Positions 39,691-44,621 of a stretch of 44,621 nt of DNA are shown here, piece by piece. Numbering within the stretch: the first letter of the stretch is position 1; every line of letters starts with the position of its first letter. The stretch covers positions 1 to 44,621 of the forward strand of contig JALHFX010000010.1 in assembly GCA_022837595.1 (NCBI GenBank), in the 5' to 3' direction. Below the pieces are notes generated by a model. It was given only the letters and a program-made list of their open reading frames with translations, was not told the origin of the DNA and did no database searches. This stretch comes from Propionibacterium sp. GTDB taxonomy: Bacteria; Actinomycetota; Actinomycetes; Propionibacteriales; Propionibacteriaceae. The position numbers and the translations under genes were made by a program.

Positions 39691-40562
39691 CTCTTGAATT
39701 CCGTCTTGCATTTTCCGCAGATGATGTTCAGCGAGGGTTTCCCCCACGCTGCATCTGCGCAACCCGGGCAAATGAACTTCGCCCGCGTGGTGACACCCTT
39801 CTTCGTCTCGTCCGAGCCTGGCAAGACAACATCCAGGCCCTTGCTGGCGAGCGATGCGCTCAATGGGGATGCCGGCCGGTAGGACGGCAACTCACCCTCA
39901 CTGCTCCCGCCCACGCCTTCGGTCACGCCTTTGAGCTCTTCGCCCCCGAGCGGCATGCCGTCCGTGCCGGTGACGTCCGCGAGAAGATCGTCCTCCCCTT
40001 CCCCTCCCACATAGATTGGTAACTCCGCAGCGGTCGGGAACCGGTCGTACCAGGACAGCGCAAAGCCCGACTCAAGCAACTCCTTGGTCAGCGCCATGAA
40101 TCGGCCATTGGGGTCGATGTAGTGCGTCATGTGCTCACCGACACGCTTCCCACCTGGGCGGCCATGGCTCGATGGAATCAAACCGACCTCTTCCATTTTG
40201 TCGGCCCACTCGGCGTTGTGATAGCCGCGCCGGCCGGGCTTGCCGAAACAGGCTTGCCACTGATGGCATTGCTCATGCACCAACGTCGATAAAATCGCCT
40301 CCACCGGTCGGACAGCGAACACCGACGGATTCATCGCAATCTCATCGACCTGCTGGCCGCCTCGGTGGCCGAAACGCTTTCGCGAGAAGAAGCCAAAGAG
40401 GCGCTTGTTCCGCTGGAATGTGAAGAGACACCCCGGCAGATCACCATTGAAAAGGCGTTGATTGTAGAAATCGTATGCCTTGACCAACTCATCATAGGCG
40501 TCGACGGTCGGGCTGAGCGTTTCGGCGCTCGGTATCTCACTGAACAGTTCTTCAGCCTGCAT
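39633..40562 (-). CDS. SprT-like zinc metalloprotease
   Basis: 309 aa. LVHEQCHQWQ (H96, E97, H100) is the HExxH zinc site, and GYHNAEW (H115) about 15 residues on supplies the third ligand in SprT/Spartan-like proteins. The C-terminus has a zinc ribbon (FICPGC...IICGKCKTEF). Relatives remove DNA-protein crosslinks. ATG 40562 has AAGGA and overlaps the upstream stop by 11 bases. The last residues (after FKRA) are encoded by the left end of the IscB element, so the original C-terminus was probably replaced on insertion. Confidence 0.82.
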   Translation of the reverse strand: MQAEELFSEIPSAETLSPTVDAYDELVKAYDFYNQRLFNGDLPGCLFTFQRNKRLFGFFSRKRFGHRGGQQVDEIAMNPSVFAVRPVEAILSTLVHEQCHQWQACFGKPGRRGYHNAEWADKMEEVGLIPSSHGRPGGKRVGEHMTHYIDPNGRFMALTKELLESGFALSWYDRFPTAAELPIYVGGEGEDDLLADVTGTDGMPLGGEELKGVTEGVGGSSEGELPSYRPASPLSASLASKGLDVVLPGSDETKKGVTTRAKFICPGCADAAWGKPSLNIICGKCKTEFKRASSTQFPKGNGLVKASPA

Positions 40563-40842
40563 TTGCCTGTCCTTCATTGCGTGATCGGATCGTGGCATTA
40601 GCGAGCACGCGCCTGCCATCGAAGTTCGGGTGCTTGGCCATCTCGACCATGAACGCACAAAGCTCAGGCATTAGCCTTCGCATCTCGTTCCAGTTGTCCT
40701 TCGCCCGCAACTCATCATCCTCGGTGAGTGGCGGAGGCGCTGCCGCTATCGCCTTTTCCTGAGAAGCCTGAGCGGGCGGCTTGCTCCGCTTGACGGCGTC
40801 GTATCCCACCTTGCCAGCCCCAGGCGATATTGCAACTCGCAT
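40552..40842 (-). CDS. hypothetical protein, 96 aa
   Basis: ATG 40842 with AGGACTTTCA. Starts MRVAISPGAGKVGYDAVKRS; a Lys/Pro/Ala-rich N-terminal half, then a helical part with WNEMRRLMPELCAFMVEMAK. Unknown. Divergent from the H-NS gene (gap of 61 bases) and coupled to the SprT-like gene. Confidence 0.62.
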   Translation of the reverse strand: MRVAISPGAGKVGYDAVKRSKPPAQASQEKAIAAAPPPLTEDDELRAKDNWNEMRRLMPELCAFMVEMAKHPNFDGRRVLANATIRSRNEGQANAG

Positions 40843-40903
40843 TGAAAGTCCTATTTCCGCTAGAATGAAATCGCAGAACCAATTAATCGACTGGAGTCAA
40901 CAG

Positions 40904-41266
40904 ATGGAACTCAATGAAATGTCGCTCATGGAGCTTCGCAAGCTCCAGACGAAGGTGCAGAGCGAAATCAGCAAGCGTGAGGTGAGCTCGAAGAAAACCC
41001 TGCTCAAGCGACTGCAGAAGATGGCTGCTGAAGAGGGCCTGAGCCTGGACGAACTGCTCGACAAGCCTTCGCCTGCCAAAGCTGCAAAGGCGGTGAAAGC
41101 CAAGCCTGTCGCTACCAAGCCTGCAAAGAAAGTGGCTGCAAAGCCGAAGTATTGCCATCCGACCGACAAGGCCAAGACGTGGACGGGCCACGGTCGCAAA
41201 CCGGCCTGGTTTGCGGAGTGGATTGCCGAAGGGAAATCTGCTGACGACCTGCTCGTCAAGGCCTAA
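40904..41266 (+). CDS. H-NS family nucleoid protein
   Basis: 120 aa. N-terminal oligomerisation helix (MELNEMSLMELRKLQTKVQS), a Lys/Ala/Pro linker (PAKAAKAVKAKPVATKPAKK), then the DNA-binding core YCHPTDKAKTWTGHGRKPAWF. The TWTGxGRxP motif is diagnostic; the Ala/Lys linker is of the betaproteobacterial kind. It silences AT-rich DNA and lowers the fitness cost of plasmids. GGAG 8 bases before ATG 40904 selects this start. Confidence 0.93.
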   Translation: MELNEMSLMELRKLQTKVQSEISKREVSSKKTLLKRLQKMAAEEGLSLDELLDKPSPAKAAKAVKAKPVATKPAKKVAAKPKYCHPTDKAKTWTGHGRKPAWFAEWIAEGKSADDLLVKA

Positions 41267-41283
41267 TTCCGCCGGCGCCGCGC

Positions 41284-41311
41284 GGGGTGTCCTCACGCAG
41301 GCACCCCGATT
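41284..41311. terminator. bidirectional terminator-like hairpin
   Basis: CGGGGTG/CACCCCG with a 12-base loop between the H-NS gene and the convergent EAL gene; short T content after it. Confidence 0.6.
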
Positions 41312-42089
41312 ACCAAGCGTGCGCTGGCTTGGGTACGTCAAATAGGTACCCCTGAAACAGATCGCACCCCATCTCCTTGAGCAGTCCGAACTGCTCTTCG
41401 GTCTCGACGCCTTCGGCGACCACTTCAAGGCCGAGATCCTTGCCCAGCCCAACGACGGCATTCACGATTGAATGCGCCTTGGCATCGCGCTCGATGTCGC
41501 AGATGAAATCCTTGTCGAGTTTGATCTGATCGACAGGAAGACGGCGCAAGTACGTGAGGGCGGAATAGCCACTGCCTACATCGTCGAGGGCGAACTTCGC
41601 ACCCATCTCCTTCACCTGAAGAATCTGCTTCTCGATCTGGGGGAGATTCACGAGCGGCACGGATTCGGTGAGTTCAAGCACCAAGCGACTGGCGTCAATC
41701 GCCTCGGCCTCGATTCGGGAAGCGAATCGGGATGCGAAATCGGGTGCATGCACCTGGACGGCGCTAACGTTGATTGAGATCGACGCATTGCCAAGGATCT
41801 CGTGTCCCCGCCACAGATCAAGCTGGCGGCCGGCCTGACCGAGGATCCAAAGCCCGATGGGAATGATGGCGCCCGTCTTCTCGAAGGCGTCTATGAACTC
41901 GCCAGGCCTGAGTTGCCCATGTAACGGGTGGTTCCACCGCAGGAACGCCTCGAGACCCTGGACGCGCTCCTCGGCGCACACCTGGCTCTGGTAGTGAAGC
42001 TCAAAGCCCTTCGTTGTCGCTTCCGATCCATCCCCCTCGCCCACCCCATCAAAGGCGCCTAAGGCCGCTGTGCCGCACACTGTCTCCAT
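41310..42089 (-). CDS. EAL-domain cyclic-di-GMP phosphodiesterase
   Basis: 259 aa, EAL domain only. LHYQSQV, GLEAFLRWNHP (the signature EAL reads EAF, residues 47-49), ISINVSAVQ, LVLELTES, LDDVGSGYSALTYLRRLPVDQIKLDK, VVAEGVET and LFQGYLF. The metal- and substrate-binding Glu, Asn, Asp-Asp, Lys, Glu and Gln are all present, so hydrolysis of c-di-GMP to pGpG is plausible despite the changed Leu. No sensor domain, so regulation would be by expression; operator-like copy e lies upstream. Confidence 0.85.
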   Translation of the reverse strand: METVCGTAALGAFDGVGEGDGSEATTKGFELHYQSQVCAEERVQGLEAFLRWNHPLHGQLRPGEFIDAFEKTGAIIPIGLWILGQAGRQLDLWRGHEILGNASISINVSAVQVHAPDFASRFASRIEAEAIDASRLVLELTESVPLVNLPQIEKQILQVKEMGAKFALDDVGSGYSALTYLRRLPVDQIKLDKDFICDIERDAKAHSIVNAVVGLGKDLGLEVVAEGVETEEQFGLLKEMGCDLFQGYLFDVPKPAHAW

Positions 42090-42154
42090 GCTTCTCGTGC
42101 TCGGTTGTTTGCTCAGCTGACAAGGTTATGCCAATGCCGAGCAACGCACCTCTT

Positions 42155-42184
42155 CACAAAACACGGTATTCAGGCCCTTTTGCG
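42155..42184. promoter_or_regulatory. operator-like inverted repeat, copy e
   Basis: CACAAAACA, 12 bases, CCTTTTGCG, between the divergent EAL gene (66 bases away) and the 94-aa gene (73 bases away). Confidence 0.58.
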
Positions 42185-42227
42185 CCAGTCAGTCTTGCAG
42201 TTCGGATGTCCTGTGTGATTCTGGATT

Positions 42228-42241
42228 CGTTTCCGGAAACG
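42228..42241. repeat. CGTTTCCGGAAACG palindrome, copy 4
   Basis: Perfect 14-base palindrome ending 15 bases before the start of the 94-aa gene; contains GTTTCCGGAAAC. Confidence 0.6.
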
Positions 42242-42256
42242 CACACGGAGTTCTCA

Positions 42257-42541
42257 ATGCCCAATCACGCCCCTCCTGCTCGTCGGCGCCAGACCAGCAC
42301 TGAGCAAGACCGAAAGGCGAACGCTCGCCAGCGCGTTCAGAGCTTTCGCTCCAACGGCACACGACTCGATCTGCTGGTGTCGGCCAAGTCAGGTCGCGAC
42401 CTTGACCGGCTGTGCAAGCAGTTGTCGACCTCCAGAAGGCACGTTGTCGAAGCGCTGATCCGTCTCGCCTCGGCGAACCCCGACGACGCAGCCCTTCGGG
42501 CCTTCCTTACCGGCCAGGCCGCCCCCGACGAGAGCTTTTGA
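42257..42541 (+). CDS. small basic protein, possible DNA-binding regulator, 94 aa
   Basis: ATG 42257 with CGGAG at 8 bases. Basic N-terminal tail (MPNHAPPARRRQTSTEQDRK) and a helical core (TRLDLLVSAKSGRDLDRLCK...SRRHVVEALIRLAS) reminiscent of ribbon-helix-helix or plasmid copy-control proteins, but no firm match. A perfect palindrome sits just before it, as expected for an autoregulator. It converges on recJ with a gap of 6 bases. Confidence 0.6.
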   Translation: MPNHAPPARRRQTSTEQDRKANARQRVQSFRSNGTRLDLLVSAKSGRDLDRLCKQLSTSRRHVVEALIRLASANPDDAALRAFLTGQAAPDESF

Positions 42542-42547
42542 GCCGCC

Positions 42548-44206
42548 TCAGTCGCGGATCACCCGCTCAAGCATGAGTTGAACGGAGCGCCGGCCGTTCC
42601 ACTCGTTGATCTCGAGCTTGGCGTGGACGGTGAGATCCTCGGCGTTTTCGATCACCTGGTTGAAAAGGATCGCATCGACCGGTCGCCCGTCGATGTTGAG
42701 CGCGAACTTGGTGTGCTTGTCTTTCAATATTCGCGTCGAGCGAACCTTGGCTCGCATCAGAAAGCTCGGTGCCGGGAAACCCTGTCCCCACACTCCACGC
42801 CGGATCCAATCAGCGTTCTCGACCGTGAGGTCTTCGGCGCTGAGCGGGCCGTCATGCTCGATCACCTCCTCCAGATCCGCCGGCTTCAATGAGGCGCGCA
42901 CCTGATCCTCAAATGCCTGCCGGAACTGGTCGAACATCGCCGCCTTGATCGTCAGGCCTGCGGCCATCGCATGACCGCCAAACTTCTCAATGCAGCCCGG
43001 CAGGCGCCGATCGACCGCGTCGATGGCATCTCGCATGTGAAGCGCCGGGATCGAGCGGCATGAGCCCTTCAGGAGCCCTTCCTCGCCAGCAGCGAAGACG
43101 ATGGCCGGCCGTCTGAACCTCTCCTTCAGCCGGCCCGCGACGATGCCGATGACCCCTTCATGCCAGTCCGGGTTCGCAACCACGATGGAGAAGTCATCGG
43201 TTGCGGCAATGCCCTCGGCCAGTTCCTCGGCCTCTTCCTGGATGTCGGCCTGGACGGCTTTTCGAAGGGTGTTGGTCTGATCGAGTGCTTCGGCCAGCTC
43301 CGCTGCTTCAGCCTCATCGTCGGTGATCAGGCAGCGGATGCCGACGCTGGCGTCATCCATGCGCCCGGCGGCGTTGATGCGGGGGCCGATATAGAAGCCG
43401 AGGTCGATCGCCCCTGCCGCCTCCAACGCTCGACCGCTGAGACGGAACAGGTGGCGAATCCCCGGGCAGGCCATCCCGCGGTGCATGCGTGCAAGGCCAG
43501 CTGTCACTAGCAGGCGGTTGTTACGATCGAGCTGGACGACGTCGGCCACGGTGCCAAGCGCCAGGATGTCGAAAAGGGTGTTGAGCGGTACTGCCCCCCG
43601 CGCGTCGCCGCGCTCGCGGTAACGCTTTCGCAGGGTGATCAGGACATAGAACATCACCCCGCAGCCGGCAAGATTCTTGGAGGGAAAGGTACAGCCCGGC
43701 TGGTTGGGATTGACAATGGCTGCCGCCTTCGGGAGCTCGTCGCCCGCAAGATGGTGATCGGTGACCACGACGGGGACGCCCCGGGCGTTGGCCGCATCGA
43801 CGCCGGCGATCGCCGCGATACCGTTGTCGACCGTGACGATCAATGCAGGGTTCTGCGCAAGTGCGCGATCGACCAGAGACGGACTCAACCCGTAGCCGTC
43901 GGTGAAGCGGTTCGGCACGACAAAGGACACGCTCGCGCCAAACATACGCAGACCGCGCACGGCGATCGCGCAGGCGGTAGCGCCGTCGGCATCGTAGTCG
44001 GCCACGACAACGATATGACCACCGGCCCCGATCACCGCCTCGATCCGCGCGGCTGCGGCCTCAATGTCCTTCATGGACACGGGCGGCAGCATCATTGCAA
44101 TCTCGTCGGTCTCAGCCGGGTCAGCCCCGCGGGCGGCCAGCAGACGGTCACGTAGGGGCGCTCCGGGGGGAAGCGCAATCTTGGGGGTGCGTTGGTGCGT
44201 TCTCAT
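42548..44206 (-). CDS. recJ: RecJ-type single-strand-specific 5'-3' exonuclease (DHH family)
   Basis: 552 aa. DHH motifs: VVVADYDADGATACA (I), IVTVDNGIAA (II), PVVVTDHHLAGDELP (III, DHH), PGCTFPSKNLAGCGV, then IGPRINAAGRMDDA and the DHHA1 region DWHEGVIGIVAGRL and EKFGGHAMAAG. Full-length without extra domains. RecJ resects ssDNA 5' ends in recombination and repair; a plasmid copy alongside RecE-like and UvrD-like genes points to an element-encoded recombination kit. No obvious ribosome site precedes ATG 44206. Confidence 0.93.
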   Translation of the reverse strand: MRTHQRTPKIALPPGAPLRDRLLAARGADPAETDEIAMMLPPVSMKDIEAAAARIEAVIGAGGHIVVVADYDADGATACAIAVRGLRMFGASVSFVVPNRFTDGYGLSPSLVDRALAQNPALIVTVDNGIAAIAGVDAANARGVPVVVTDHHLAGDELPKAAAIVNPNQPGCTFPSKNLAGCGVMFYVLITLRKRYRERGDARGAVPLNTLFDILALGTVADVVQLDRNNRLLVTAGLARMHRGMACPGIRHLFRLSGRALEAAGAIDLGFYIGPRINAAGRMDDASVGIRCLITDDEAEAAELAEALDQTNTLRKAVQADIQEEAEELAEGIAATDDFSIVVANPDWHEGVIGIVAGRLKERFRRPAIVFAAGEEGLLKGSCRSIPALHMRDAIDAVDRRLPGCIEKFGGHAMAAGLTIKAAMFDQFRQAFEDQVRASLKPADLEEVIEHDGPLSAEDLTVENADWIRRGVWGQGFPAPSFLMRAKVRSTRILKDKHTKFALNIDGRPVDAILFNQVIENAEDLTVHAKLEINEWNGRRSVQLMLERVIRD

Positions 44207-44248
44207 GCGAACGATGAGAGCACAAGAAACGCGATTCGCAAGTGGGGA

Positions 44249-44511
44249 CTAGCGCACCGAGGTCGTGATGATCTCGTGGAATAACACGTTGGCAATCTCC
44301 TCGGGATCTCCGTTGTTGCGGCCGACGACGAAGCGAACATGCTCGACTATGTCTGTCTGCAGCCTCTGCTTGCCCTCGGGCGATTCGAGACGCTGCACGG
44401 GGTGCATGCTGCCCAGGGCACGGATATCCTCGAGCAAGTTCTGCTCGATGGACGAGACGAGCGAACACGTGCTTGATGAGGTGCAGGTGACGGTGGGCCG
44501 TATGCGCTTGA
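44249..44511 (-). pseudogene. 5'-truncated hypothetical gene
   Basis: The open frame reads in from the IS end without its own start. Remaining residues include VKRIRPTVTCTSSSTCSLVS and IANVLFHEIITTSVR. The first in-frame ATG lies near 44410 (GSMHPVQRL), so an N-terminally shortened product is possible. Function unknown. Its junction with the IS end is GTCAA in gene sense. Confidence 0.5.
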
Positions 44512-44621
44512 CATCCTCCCCGCCCTCTCGCTTCGCTCGCCGCGCAGCGGGAAGGGCGGGGATTCCGGCTGGGCTAGGCCGCATGGCCTACCCCTTCGGT
44601 GGGTTCTCGCTTCACCGGGCG
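44512..44621 (-). mobile_element. IS200/IS605-type (tnpB or iscB) element end, body beyond the window
   Basis: After TTGAC follows ATCCTCCCCGCCCT, a loop, and AGGGCGGGGATTCC, a hairpin typical of the right end of tnpB-carrying IS200/IS605 elements, then further hairpins (GGCC...GGCC, ACCCCTTCGGTGGGT). The element would extend to the right with its gene on the minus strand. No coding part is visible. Confidence 0.5.

Overview
The window is GC-rich proteobacterial DNA that looks like the accessory backbone of a large plasmid or integrative conjugative element, most likely from a betaproteobacterium (Rhodocyclales/Burkholderiales type; this host guess is inference). Pointers are a complete run of PRTRC (ParB-Related, ThiF-Related Cassette) genes, plasmid-type nucleoid proteins (HU, H-NS), an extra RecJ, toxin-antitoxin-like pairs, IS200/IS605-type remnants, and dozens of small genes of unknown function packed head to tail on the minus strand. 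No ribosomal RNA, tRNA or CRISPR array was seen.

Layout. 1-1.7 kb: minus-strand operon of two unknown genes and the start of a type IV prepilin-like gene that runs off the left edge. 1.8-5.7 kb (plus): RecE-like PD-(D/E)XK nuclease, UvrD-type helicase and a secreted protein, closed by a bidirectional terminator. 5.7-12.4 kb (minus): PRTRC cassette in the order ParB, two small membrane peptides, E, C (ubiquitin-like), small ORF, F, B (E2-like), A (JAMM protease) and ThiF (E1-like); the ParM-like protein D is not in the window. 12.6-35.2 kb (mostly minus): a long array of small accessory genes including two PP-loop sulfotransfer-type ATPases (one DndC-like), a DUF882 peptidase-fold protein, a lone plus-strand TIR/nucleotide-binding-like protein, a PemK/MazF-like pair, a DUF4258/DUF2283 pair, HU and a glycine-zipper protein. 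35.4-37 kb (plus): acyltransferase plus a NADAR-SLOG fusion. 37.9-39.7 kb: an IscB (OMEGA) element with its putative guide RNA region, inserted at the 3' end of a SprT-like gene. 40.5-44.6 kb: H-NS, EAL phosphodiesterase, a small basic protein, RecJ, and a gene cut at its 5' end by an IS200/IS605-type end.

The most striking structure is not a gene. About twenty minus-strand genes, including PRTRC E and ParB, are each preceded by a related structured leader. The longest copies run, in mRNA sense, through a small hairpin of variable sequence, a conserved GGTAGCTGG...CCCAGCC arm enclosing a strongly covarying hairpin, a GTCC/GGAC hairpin, a CCCC/GGGG hairpin, and a last hairpin that buries the Shine-Dalgarno and the first bases of the start codon. 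Sigma70-like promoters with exact 17-bp spacers lie just upstream of at least four of them. The pattern fits a plasmid-wide post-transcriptional regulon.

Two further dispersed DNA motifs link other genes: a 29-30 bp inverted repeat (CGYAAAACA-N12-TGTTTTRCG, six copies) in front of six operons that lack the leader, and a palindrome GTTTCCGGAAAC (four copies), which could be a ParB/parS-type site or an operator.
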